From Anaerolineaceae bacterium (GTDB lineage: Bacteria; Chloroflexota; Anaerolineae; Anaerolineales; Anaerolineaceae): a stretch of 64,000 nt of DNA. The DNA lies in NCBI GenBank assembly GCA_016841365.1, contig JAENZI010000007.1, forward strand, positions 93,575 through 157,574, read 5' to 3'. Both the position numbers and the translations under genes were made by a program. Numbering within the stretch: position 1 is the stretch's first letter; every line of letters starts with the position of its first letter. This document shows, piece after piece, positions 25,264 to 33,869 of this stretch. The notes under the pieces are model-generated. The model did no database searches and was not told the DNA's origin. It worked only from the letters and a program-made list of their open reading frames with translations.

Positions 25264-27039
25264 TTATAAGGGCCACAACCAGGGCACCATCAGGATGGCA
25301 ATCACGTAAATTAGAACCGTAAGGATTGAACCAACTTTGATGAAGTCAAAAAAGCGGTAATTGCCAGCGCCATACACGATCAAAGCGGCTGGCTCAAGCG
25401 GGGTGATGAATGAACAACTGGCACCGACGGCGATCATCACAGCAAAGGTTCGTGGATTCAGTCCCAACTGTACTGCGGTTTGAATTGCTACAGGGATGAT
25501 GACCACGGCAGCCGCCTGGTTGGACATCGGCTGTGTCAGCAGCAAGGAGATCACAAAAAAGGCTGATAACAGCAAGATGGGATTTGTACCGCCGATCAGG
25601 AGAACAAGCTGGTCTGCGAGCAGGTCTGCCAATCCAGAAATTTCCATGGCTTGCCCTAAAGCCAGCATGCAGGAAATCAACAGCCACAGGTTCCAGTTGA
25701 TCCTCCGATAAGCCTCACCGGGGGTAATACAACGTGTTACAAACACTGCCATTGCGCCCAGCATCACGGCCACCGGCAATGAAACAATGCCAAAAGACAC
25801 TAAGAGAAGCACTACAGCGAATATTCCTAACGCTATCGGGGCTCGTTTTGTCTCGGGCATGGCATCCAATTTACCGGTGACGACCCTGAAATTATTGTTT
25901 GAACCCAGACTATCAATTGTATCCTGGTCACCCTGGAGCAATAATTGATCGCCGACCTGGAGCCTGGCGCGGCTGATGCGGTGATGGATGGTCTCGCCCT
26001 TCCGATTGACTCCCAGAACCTGAAGACCATACCGGTCACGAAAGTTTAAACCGGCGAGGGTGCGTCCAACCAGGGGAGATCCTGGCAGTAAGATTACTTC
26101 TGCCATTGCAAAGTCTTGCGATGTTTCGCCAGCCTGTTGGCCCTGTTTGAATTTACCGGTAAATGTGACGATACCTTCGTCTTCTAAGGTCACCAACTGA
26201 TCCCGGTTGCCTTCCACCAACACTCTGTCACCTGGTTGAAAGACTGTGTTTGCGCGTGGTTCAATATGGTAACCGGACTCTTTTAATATACGAAGCACGG
26301 TCAGATCATAGAGTTTCCCTAAGCCAATCTCGTCCAGGCTTTTGCCTGACCAGGGTGAATCTGATGTCACCGTAAATTCAGAGATATAGGGCATAATCTC
26401 TGATGAGAAATCCTGATCCTCCTGGTCTCTGACGGGCACCAGGTGGCGCCCAATGAGATACATGTATAGCAAACCGACAATTAAGATTGGGATGCCAACG
26501 GGGGTTAATTCAAACATCCCAAGCGGCGCCATGCCATGCTGTTCCATCAGACCGCTGACCACAACATTGGTCGATGTGCCAACAAGGGTGACCGAGCTGG
26601 CGAGGATAGTCGCAAACGCCAAGGACATGAGCAGTTTTGAGGGGGGTATTTTAAATTTCCGAGCGAGACCAATCGTCATCGGCGTAAAAAATGCAGATGT
26701 GGCTGTATTAGACATAAAAGCGCTCAGGATGCCTGCCGTGCCCATGATGACCCAATACAACTTGGTTTTGTTGTCGCCAATGGTCATCAAAATTTTTCGA
26801 GAAATCTGTTGGATCACACCTGTTCGCACCAGTGCCGCTGTCAGGATTAACAATCCTAAGATCATGATTGAGGTGCCGCTGCCAAAGCCCTCAAAGGCAA
26901 TATCTGCGGGTAAGATGCCTGAGACAATTAAGGTCATCATGATCCCAAGGGCTATCACTTCAGCCGGCAAGGTTTCAATGGAGAACAGCACCAACGCAGC
27001 CACGATGATGATAAGCAGAAGGATCATGTTAAAAGTCAT
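25264..27039 (-). CDS. SLC13-type anion transporter with two TrkA-C domains
   Basis: 591 residues from ATG 27039, with AAAGGG upstream; a longer in-frame start would add a non-hydrophobic 41 residues. About eleven membrane helices in two halves flank two TrkA-C (RCK_C) regulatory domains: the first ends DRVLVEGNRDQLVTLEDEG, the second GDQLLLQGDQDTIDSLG. The repeated SNTATSAFFTP and SNQAAAVVIIP signatures are those of the DASS/SLC13 family, which moves sulfate or dicarboxylates, often with Na+. The TrkA-C insert is typical of the sulfate-linked subgroup. Substrate not determined. Confidence 0.85.
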   Translation of the reverse strand: MTFNMILLLIIIVAALVLFSIETLPAEVIALGIMMTLIVSGILPADIAFEGFGSGTSIMILGLLILTAALVRTGVIQQISRKILMTIGDNKTKLYWVIMGTAGILSAFMSNTATSAFFTPMTIGLARKFKIPPSKLLMSLAFATILASSVTLVGTSTNVVVSGLMEQHGMAPLGMFELTPVGIPILIVGLLYMYLIGRHLVPVRDQEDQDFSSEIMPYISEFTVTSDSPWSGKSLDEIGLGKLYDLTVLRILKESGYHIEPRANTVFQPGDRVLVEGNRDQLVTLEDEGIVTFTGKFKQGQQAGETSQDFAMAEVILLPGSPLVGRTLAGLNFRDRYGLQVLGVNRKGETIHHRISRARLQVGDQLLLQGDQDTIDSLGSNNNFRVVTGKLDAMPETKRAPIALGIFAVVLLLVSFGIVSLPVAVMLGAMAVFVTRCITPGEAYRRINWNLWLLISCMLALGQAMEISGLADLLADQLVLLIGGTNPILLLSAFFVISLLLTQPMSNQAAAVVIIPVAIQTAVQLGLNPRTFAVMIAVGASCSFITPLEPAALIVYGAGNYRFFDFIKVGSILTVLIYVIAILMVPWLWPL

Positions 27040-27224
27040 GAGATTTGCCCTTTGATGATTAAAAGCATTGATATTTATTATACGAGAAATTTTCTGGGAG
27101 CCAGTGTCAATTATTAAATTGAGTTTTTGGTGTTGGAACAAATTTGGTAAATAACCCGTCAATTTAGGTAGGTTGCGCCATTCTAACGCAATTTTAAGCC
27201 CGTTGCAGTATAATCGGTGGAACC

Positions 27225-29084
27225 ATGGATGAAAAAATGAATAATAAAGTGAATGAAAAAACGCAGGAAAATGTCCTTGTTAAACTGCTTTTGGCATTGC
27301 CGCTCAGTTTGATCATATTTGTGATGATCCTGATCATTGGTTTAGCAGGGTTTGAAGTGGTGTATGCCGATCGGATTTATCCCGGGGTGCATGTCTATGA
27401 TATGGATCTTTCCGGGATGACTGTGGAAGAAGCCAGCAGTCACCTGGCTGACAGTTTGCCGTATACCTACCAGGGAAAATTGACATTTACCTACCAGGAT
27501 CAGGTGTGGGAAGCCCGGCCGATTGACCTCGGCTATTTAATCGATCCGACCTTCAGTGCGCAAGAAGCTTATCACATTGGCAGAGAAGGCTGGCTGCCCA
27601 CCAACCTCGCACAAAAAGGGCGTGCCTGGTTCAAGGGAGAGCAGCTTTCACCCGTCAGTTTTTTTGACGAACGCATTGCACAGATGTATTTACAATCTAT
27701 TGCCGGACAGATTGATCGCCCGGTTTTAGAAGCGTCACTGGGGCTTGAAAACACCCAGGTGATCGTGAAGAAAGGGCAAATAGGCAAGGAATTGAACATC
27801 GAGGGCATGCTCTCACTGGTTGAAATTGCCTTAACCAATATGCAGAGCATGGAAATCCCACTGATTGTTAGCGAAACGGCACCCGAAATTCTCGATGTCG
27901 GCCCGCAGGCTGAACTGGCGCGTGAAATCCTCAGTGAACACCTGGTATTATTTGTTGAAACCGAGGCTGGGGATGGTGAATCCTGGACGATCACGCCTGA
28001 GGAATTAGCATCGATGCTCAGCATCACCCGAGAAACCAGTGGTGAAGGGCAGAATTCATCCTATCAAATTTCGCTAAATCAAGAGTTGTTCCGAGTCTAT
28101 TTGGATAGTATCGCTCCGTCTCTCTCGATTTCACCGGTGAATGCGCGGTTTATCTTCAACGATGATACCCGCCTGCTGGAGGTCATGGAGCCGGCGGTCA
28201 TCGGGCGAGAGCTGGATGTTCAGGCGAGCATTGATCATATTGATACCCAATTGATTGGCGGTTCACACCAAATCGCCTTGAAATTCAGATCTGTTGAACC
28301 CGCAGTGACGGATTCGTCCACAGGTGAAGAACTTGGGATCACAGAACTGGTTCAGCAGGAGACCTCTTACTTTTACGGCTCTGACCCTGCCCGTGTGCAG
28401 AACATCAGAACGGCAGCCTCTGAATTTCATGGGCTGCTGATCCCGCCGGGGGCAACTTTTTCAATGGCAGACGCCCTCGGCAACATCAGTCTTGAAAATG
28501 GCTATGCTGAAGCCCTGATCATCTACGGTGGGCAGACCATTCAAGGTGTGGGCGGCGGCGTGTGCCAGGTCAGCACAACTCTCTTCCGCACCGCTTTTTA
28601 TGGCGGGTTCCCAATCGTTGAACGGCACGCCCACGCATACCGGGTGGGTTATTATGAGATGCGCCCTAATGGGAGCAAAGACCCCAATCTGGCAGGCCTG
28701 GATGCCACAGTCTATGTGCCCCTGGTTGACCTAAAGTTCACCAATGACACTGATCATTGGTTGTTGATGGAGACCTATATGGGAAATTATTCGCTGACCT
28801 GGAAGTTCTATTCAACCAGCGACGGGCGCACGGTGGACTGGCAGACCACAGGTCCGACAAATATTATCCCTGCGCCTGATCCGCTCTATCGTGAAAACCC
28901 TGAACTAGATGAAGGCGAAATTAAGCAGGTGGATTACGCGGCTGACGGAGCCGACATCAATGTGACCCGCACCGTATATAAGGACAACCAGGTTTATTTC
29001 TCTGACTCCTTCTATACCAAATTCCGTCCGTGGCAGGCGATTTATGAGTATGGCCCTGGAACAGAGATCCCCGATCAGGACTGA
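27225..29084 (+). CDS. VanW family protein with peptidoglycan-binding-like repeats
   Basis: 619 residues: a cytoplasmic start, one membrane helix (about 21-46), extracellular repeats of the PG_binding_4 type (GVHVYDMDLSGMTVEEAS near 55-72 and a second near 240-330), and a VanW domain containing GGGVCQVSTTLFRTAFYGGF near 443-462. VanW proteins are linked to cell-wall processes and glycopeptide resistance clusters but their chemistry is unknown. A divergent neighbour is the SLC13 gene; LCP and Trm112-like genes follow on the same strand. Confidence 0.85.
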   Translation: MDEKMNNKVNEKTQENVLVKLLLALPLSLIIFVMILIIGLAGFEVVYADRIYPGVHVYDMDLSGMTVEEASSHLADSLPYTYQGKLTFTYQDQVWEARPIDLGYLIDPTFSAQEAYHIGREGWLPTNLAQKGRAWFKGEQLSPVSFFDERIAQMYLQSIAGQIDRPVLEASLGLENTQVIVKKGQIGKELNIEGMLSLVEIALTNMQSMEIPLIVSETAPEILDVGPQAELAREILSEHLVLFVETEAGDGESWTITPEELASMLSITRETSGEGQNSSYQISLNQELFRVYLDSIAPSLSISPVNARFIFNDDTRLLEVMEPAVIGRELDVQASIDHIDTQLIGGSHQIALKFRSVEPAVTDSSTGEELGITELVQQETSYFYGSDPARVQNIRTAASEFHGLLIPPGATFSMADALGNISLENGYAEALIIYGGQTIQGVGGGVCQVSTTLFRTAFYGGFPIVERHAHAYRVGYYEMRPNGSKDPNLAGLDATVYVPLVDLKFTNDTDHWLLMETYMGNYSLTWKFYSTSDGRTVDWQTTGPTNIIPAPDPLYRENPELDEGEIKQVDYAADGADINVTRTVYKDNQVYFSDSFYTKFRPWQAIYEYGPGTEIPDQD

Positions 29085-29203
29085 GCCGGCTGTGGTACAA
29101 TATACGCGCTTCGCTTCCACTGCACTAAACGATTTCTGCAATTTCATTACCAGTTATTAAGGATTTTTACGTCTGCTAACAAAGACGGTTTAATGGAGGT
29201 TCA

Positions 29204-29425
29204 ATGGTCAACAAAGAATTAATAGACATGCTGCGCTGTCCGCATTGTGTTCAGGAAAAAGACGGTTTACTTGAATATTACAAAGAAAGCTGGTTCATTT
29301 GCCAGGATTGCGGACGAAAGTACCCGATCGTGGATGATATCCCCGTGATGCTGATTGACGAGGGCGACAAGTGGATCGACACAAAAAAGGAAGATCTCCC
29401 GATCCCGCCACCGCCATTAGATTGA
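29204..29425 (+). CDS. Trm112-like zinc-ribbon protein
   Basis: 73 residues. Four Cys (LRCPHC and ICQDC) make a zinc ribbon, followed by YPIVDDIPVMLIDE, the Trm112/YcaR signature. In other organisms Trm112 stabilises methyltransferases. A strong TGGAGG precedes the ATG. The same fold is fused to the methyltransferase at 6.75-7.65 kb. It is probably transcribed with the LCP gene 93 bases downstream. Confidence 0.85.
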   Translation: MVNKELIDMLRCPHCVQEKDGLLEYYKESWFICQDCGRKYPIVDDIPVMLIDEGDKWIDTKKEDLPIPPPPLD

Positions 29426-29518
29426 TCACAATGAATTTTAAATAGAATATCCAAGCAGAGAAAGTGTTTGCTTTTGCGTGGTTTTGTATTGCTTAGACGT
29501 TTCTGAAAAGATAAACAA

Positions 29519-30928
29519 ATGAAATTTTTTACAAAGATAAAACAAAATTTCCCAAAAGATCGCGTTTCGCAGGTCATTATGATCGTGTTGATCCTCTTGG
29601 GATTTGTCGGCGCTTTCTTTGGCTACCGCATCACCAGGCAGGTTGTTGCCTCAAACGAGACCTTTTCGCTGCCCGGGGACCCGGTTTTGACAGCGCCCGA
29701 AGATGAGGAACAAGATCCAGAATCTGAAGCGACTCCCAAACCTACCGAGATTCCGGCGGCTGAACTGCCGAAGCCAGACCCGTGGGATGGTATCAGCCGC
29801 GTCAATCTGCTGGTGATGGGTCTGGATTACCGTGATTGGGAGGCTGGCGAAACACCCAGAACGGATACGATGATGGTGTTCACGCTGGATCCGCTCAACA
29901 AGACCGCAGGCATGATCTCAATCCCCCGAGATTTGTGGGTCAATATCCCGGGTTTCGATTATGGCAAGATCAATACCGCCTACTACCTTGGAGAAGTTTA
30001 TAACCTGCCGGGCGGCGGCCCAGGTTTAGCTGCCAGGACGGTTGAGGAACTTTTGGGTGTTCCGATCCAGTATTATGCCCAAATTGATTTTCAAGCCTTC
30101 ATCGATTTTATTGACCACATCGAGGGCGTTCGTTTGACATTTGATGAGCCAATGGTGCTGGACCGGCTTGGGAAGTGGAACACGGTCACCATTGAACCGG
30201 GTGTGATCACTTTGCCGGGCGATTACGCCCTGGCTTATGTACGCGCCAGGAAGACAGAAGGCGGTGATTTTGACCGGGCTGCCCGCCAGCAAAATTTGAT
30301 CATGGCAGTACGTGATCGGATTCTCGAATTTGATATGATGCCCAAACTGGTTGCGCGTGCGCCTGAAATTTACAACGATCTTTCCGCCGGAATTCAGACC
30401 AACCTGAGTCTCAATGAAGCCATAAAATTAGGATGGTCTGCACTTGAAGTTGACCGGGGTGAAATTGACCAGGTGATCATCAGTAATGAATATGTCACAC
30501 TTGGCAAATCGCCGGATGGTTTGGATATCTTGAGACCTGTTCCAGATAAAATCCGCCTGTTGCGTGATGAGGTCTTTGGTGAGGGAGGTGCGCTTTCCCC
30601 CGTGGCAGAGGGCGAATTCCTCGATTTGGTGGCACAAGAAGGCGCCCGGGTTGCCATCCGTAATGGCTCTTACCAGGCGGGTATGGCGACCAAAACAGCA
30701 GAATGGTTGACGGAAAAGGGTTTTAATATCGTCGAAGAGACCAATGCCGAATACACCGTGACCACCCAGATTTATGTGTATAACGGTACACCCTATGCGC
30801 TGCGCTGGCTAGCCGACACAATGGGGGTGGCGACAGTCAATATCTACAACAACTATGACCCCAACGCCGGTGTTGATATCGTTGTCATTTTGGGAGATGA
30901 CTGGGTTGGGCAAAACCCTATTCCATAA
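29519..30928 (+). CDS. LytR-CpsA-Psr (LCP) family wall polymer ligase
   Basis: 469 residues: short cytoplasmic tail, membrane helix (about 18-39), acidic Pro-rich linker, then the LCP domain: LLVMGLDYRDWE, PRTDTMMVFTLDP (the conserved Arg-Asp pair), ISIPRDLWV, and the late YVRARKTEGGDFDRAARQQ. A LytR_C domain ends the protein (GARVAIRNGS onward). LCP enzymes attach secondary polymers from lipid carriers to peptidoglycan or to proteins. In a monoderm-like Chloroflexota wall the acceptor is open. Confidence 0.92.
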   Translation: MKFFTKIKQNFPKDRVSQVIMIVLILLGFVGAFFGYRITRQVVASNETFSLPGDPVLTAPEDEEQDPESEATPKPTEIPAAELPKPDPWDGISRVNLLVMGLDYRDWEAGETPRTDTMMVFTLDPLNKTAGMISIPRDLWVNIPGFDYGKINTAYYLGEVYNLPGGGPGLAARTVEELLGVPIQYYAQIDFQAFIDFIDHIEGVRLTFDEPMVLDRLGKWNTVTIEPGVITLPGDYALAYVRARKTEGGDFDRAARQQNLIMAVRDRILEFDMMPKLVARAPEIYNDLSAGIQTNLSLNEAIKLGWSALEVDRGEIDQVIISNEYVTLGKSPDGLDILRPVPDKIRLLRDEVFGEGGALSPVAEGEFLDLVAQEGARVAIRNGSYQAGMATKTAEWLTEKGFNIVEETNAEYTVTTQIYVYNGTPYALRWLADTMGVATVNIYNNYDPNAGVDIVVILGDDWVGQNPIP

Positions 30929-30951
30929 ATAGGCTGCAATAATTAAATATT

Positions 30952-30986
30952 ATCCCCGTGGATTGTGAAGTTCCACGGGGATTTTT
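30952..30986 (+). terminator. Terminator after the LCP gene
   Basis: Stem ATCCCCGTGGA / TCCACGGGGAT with 9-base loop and T-run, 24 bases after the stop. Confidence 0.85.
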
Positions 30987-31000
30987 GTCAGGTATCATTG

Positions 31001-31405
31001 CTAATCTGTGCTTTGGTTATCTTCCCAATGACACAACTTAAGGTCAATCTCTAATTGCTTACAGGCTTTTTCGATCACTGCATAGTAAGGTGCCCAGCCG
31101 GGTGTTTCGAGCGGACGTGCATAAAAGAGGATCTGATCAACCGCATTCTTCTCAAGGGTGTTAACGACAGGCGGTACCATTGTCTGAACCTCTGCCATTT
31201 GCAAAGCATGGTCATACCACGGGATCTCGTCGGTTGGCTGGATCAGGCCAAATTTACCAGAGAGGATTAACATCGGCAGGCCGAGGCGTTGGCTCTCTTG
31301 ATAGGCAAACGCAATCCTTTCGCTTTGATAGCGCTCAACAGCAGGCAAAACGCCGGGCGAAGGGTCTTTTTCTTTGCTGCAGGTTGTAATTAAATAACGG
31401 TTCAT
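31001..31405 (-). CDS. DUF6884-like hypothetical protein
   Basis: 134 residues. The start MNRYLITTCSKEKDPSPG, then SQRLGLPMLILSGKFGLIQP and WYDHAL, resembles the DUF6884 group, whose members have a CSK motif, a K(F/H)GL strand and a YD pair and are of unknown function. No membrane segment. It is convergent with the LCP gene and divergent from the MarR gene. Confidence 0.6.
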   Translation of the reverse strand: MNRYLITTCSKEKDPSPGVLPAVERYQSERIAFAYQESQRLGLPMLILSGKFGLIQPTDEIPWYDHALQMAEVQTMVPPVVNTLEKNAVDQILFYARPLETPGWAPYYAVIEKACKQLEIDLKLCHWEDNQSTD

Positions 31406-31536
31406 TATTGTTGGTTCCTCCGCTACTGTAAGTTAATTATAAATAATCTTACTCCATCCTCCACGAATGCCGAGCGGAACGATTTGATGGCTCAATCTTC
31501 AAAAGTTAACAATTGTTTATCGTTTGCAATTTGGTC

Positions 31537-31591
31537 TTGACGAATGTTGTCACATGGCCTATATTTAGCAGTCTAAATATTAGCAAGCTAA
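31537..31591 (+). promoter_or_regulatory. MarR promoter with overlapping operators
   Basis: TTGACG (31537-31542), 17 bases, TATATT (31560-31565). A 20-base inverted repeat ATATTTAG-CAGT-CTAAATAT (31561-31580) covers the -10, and a second dyad TTAGC-AA-GCTAA (31580-31591) follows at once. Both share the TTAG/CTAA arms common to MarR boxes, so the regulator very likely represses its own operon. Confidence 0.72.
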
Positions 31592-31604
31592 CAATAAGGT
31601 TTTT

Positions 31605-32066
31605 ATGGAAAGTTTAGTCTTTGACACCATTGGCTTTTTGCTCCACAGGGTCTTTCGCTCCCACCAGGGACTGGTGCGGTGTAAAATGCGAAACTTGGGA
31701 TTGCATCGCGGGCAACCGCCCGTACTTTTTGCCCTTTATGAGAATGACGGTATGTCAAACTCAGAGATGGCTGAATATCTCGAAATCACACCTGCGACGC
31801 TGACCAACAAGGTTAAGCGCATGGAAAAATCACAGCTTGTTGTTCGGCGCGGTGACCCGGATGATGAACGTCTCAGCCGAATTTATCTGACGGACAAAGG
31901 ACGCGGTTTGATGGACACATTACGCGGCTCGATGCTTGATATGGATGGGATTCTCTTATCTGGCTTCAGCGATTCTGAAACGCAGCAACTCAAAAACCTG
32001 CTGGCAAAGATTGTTGAAAATGTTGACTCATATCAAAGCCGACCAGACAAACCCATCTCGCACTAA
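31605..32066 (+). CDS. MarR family transcriptional regulator
   Basis: 153 residues, family size. The winged helix-turn-helix reads MSNSEMAEYLEITPATLTNKVKRMEKSQLV, with the wing RRGDPDDERLSRIYLTDKG, about 48-100. It sits 24 bases before the ABC exporter pair and is preceded by two dyads over its promoter. Drug-responsive repression of the exporter is the natural reading, as in BmrR/BmrCD-like and other MarR-ABC units; the ligand is unknown. Confidence 0.92.
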   Translation: MESLVFDTIGFLLHRVFRSHQGLVRCKMRNLGLHRGQPPVLFALYENDGMSNSEMAEYLEITPATLTNKVKRMEKSQLVVRRGDPDDERLSRIYLTDKGRGLMDTLRGSMLDMDGILLSGFSDSETQQLKNLLAKIVENVDSYQSRPDKPISH

Positions 32067-32090
32067 TTCGCTTATCTAAGGAGTTGTTCA

Positions 32091-33869
32091 TTGAAAAGTA
32101 TTCGAAAAATCCTTCCCTTTTTAAAAAAATACCGCTGGCAAGTGGTGATTGCGATGCTTGCCATGCTCTTCCTGTCCGTGACAGATTTATTGGTGCCCAG
32201 ACAGGTTCAAAATATCATTGATGTCGGTATTGCACAACGTGATACCTCGGCTGTTCTGCGTATTTCCTTGCTGATGATCGGCTTGACGTTGGTCAGCATG
32301 GGGCTTGCCTTTGTGAACACCTTTGTTTCCATGAGAGTATCTGAGAGCTTTGCTGCAGATTTGCGAGAGAAGGCATATGCTAACATCCAGTCCTTCTCTT
32401 TTGCCAACCTGGACAGGCTGCAGACCAGTGAACTGCTGGTCAGGTTGACCAGCGATATCAACATCGTGAAAATGTCTGTGACGATGTCGATGCGGATCCT
32501 GTTTAGAGCCCCATTGATGCTCGTGGGCAGCCTTTTTATGCTGATCACGACCAGCCCAAAGCTGGCGTTGTTACTACTGGTGATGCTCCCTGTGGTAGGG
32601 ATTTTGATCTGGATTTTCAGCAATCGAGCCCGGCCGTTGTTCCGCATCGTGCAGGAAAAGTTAGAAAAACTGAATACGGTCTTGCATGAAAACATCGCGG
32701 GTGTGCGTGTGGTGCGGGCATTCGTGCGGTCGAAGCATGAAAAAAAGCGATTCAATGATGCGAACGAAAACCTTACCACTGAGCGGATTCGGGTGAACCG
32801 CTTGATGACATTTTTGATGCCAACCATGATTTTGGTGATCAATTTAGGCACAGTGGCGATGTTGTGGTTCGGTGGTAATTTGGTAATTGACGGAGCGTTG
32901 ACCACCGGACAGATCGTTGCATTTTCGAACTACTTGATGATGAGCATGTTCCCAATCATGCTGCTCGCCATGATTTTGCCCCAATATTATGCAGCAATTG
33001 CCTCTATGGAGCGGGTAGTTGAGATAATCGAAACCAAACCGACCATTGTTTATCCCGAATCCGCATCTGGAGAGATCACTGAAGGCCGCGTGGTTTTCGA
33101 AGATGTCTGGATGGATTATGACGGTGAACAAGATGAGCATTTGCCTGTCTTACAGGGCATTAGTTTTACGGCTGAACCGGGGCAAAACATCGCGATTTTA
33201 GGGGCGACCGGGTCCGGAAAATCCAGCCTGGTGAACCTGATCCCCCGCTTCTATGATCCCTCTCAAGGGCGGGTGTTGATTGACGGGGTGGATGTCAGAT
33301 CGTTGAGCCAACCCGAATTGCGGCGAAATATTGCCGTGGCTTTGCAGGATGCGATATTGTTCAGCGGCACCGTGGCAGAAAATATTTGTTTTGGCAAGCC
33401 TGAAACCAACGATGAGGCAATTATCGCTGCGGCAAAAGCTGCCCAGGCGCACGATTTCATTATGGAAAAAGAAGATGGTTATCAATCTCATGTGGAACAG
33501 CGCGGCGCAAACTTCTCTGGCGGACAGAAACAACGGCTTGCCATCGCCAGGGCTTTGTGTGTTCGTCCAAAGATTCTAATTTTAGATGACAGCACCAGTG
33601 CGGTTGATGTTGAAACTGAGGCAGAAATCCAGGCTGCATTGGAAGAGTTGATGGTTGGACGGACAAGTTTTATTGTCGCCCAGCGCATCAGCACGGTTTT
33701 GCATGCGGATAAGATCCTCGTCCTTGAAAACGGCCGGATTGCTGCTGAAGGGAACCATGCAGAATTAATCAAATCAAGTCCGATTTACCAGGCTATTTTC
33801 CATTCTCAACTCGGAGACGGCATGGAGAAAGTTGAAACATTGGCTTTGCAGGAGGTAGAAAATGCATAG
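32091..33869 (+). CDS. ABC exporter half-transporter, degenerate-site subunit
   Basis: 592 residues: six membrane helices, then an ATPase domain. Walker A is GATGSGKSS (371-379), the signature NFSGGQKQR (474-481) and Walker B ILILDD (495-500), where Asp500 stands in for the catalytic Glu. The H-loop has Gln531 instead of His. Both swaps are the marks of the non-hydrolysing site in heterodimeric exporters such as TM287/288 and BmrCD. The start is TTG 32091 with AAGGAG. The next gene overlaps by 8 bases and supplies the canonical site. Confidence 0.9.
   Translation: MKSIRKILPFLKKYRWQVVIAMLAMLFLSVTDLLVPRQVQNIIDVGIAQRDTSAVLRISLLMIGLTLVSMGLAFVNTFVSMRVSESFAADLREKAYANIQSFSFANLDRLQTSELLVRLTSDINIVKMSVTMSMRILFRAPLMLVGSLFMLITTSPKLALLLLVMLPVVGILIWIFSNRARPLFRIVQEKLEKLNTVLHENIAGVRVVRAFVRSKHEKKRFNDANENLTTERIRVNRLMTFLMPTMILVINLGTVAMLWFGGNLVIDGALTTGQIVAFSNYLMMSMFPIMLLAMILPQYYAAIASMERVVEIIETKPTIVYPESASGEITEGRVVFEDVWMDYDGEQDEHLPVLQGISFTAEPGQNIAILGATGSGKSSLVNLIPRFYDPSQGRVLIDGVDVRSLSQPELRRNIAVALQDAILFSGTVAENICFGKPETNDEAIIAAAKAAQAHDFIMEKEDGYQSHVEQRGANFSGGQKQRLAIARALCVRPKILILDDSTSAVDVETEAEIQAALEELMVGRTSFIVAQRISTVLHADKILVLENGRIAAEGNHAELIKSSPIYQAIFHSQLGDGMEKVETLALQEVENA

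Noticed and set aside
26453..27055. 200-residue + strand frame opposite the SLC13 transporter
   Set aside because: Shadow of the transporter helices, no start signals.
32207..32905. 232-residue frame on the minus strand inside the ABC transporter gene
   Set aside because: Antisense to conserved membrane helices; composition is the mirror of the real frame.
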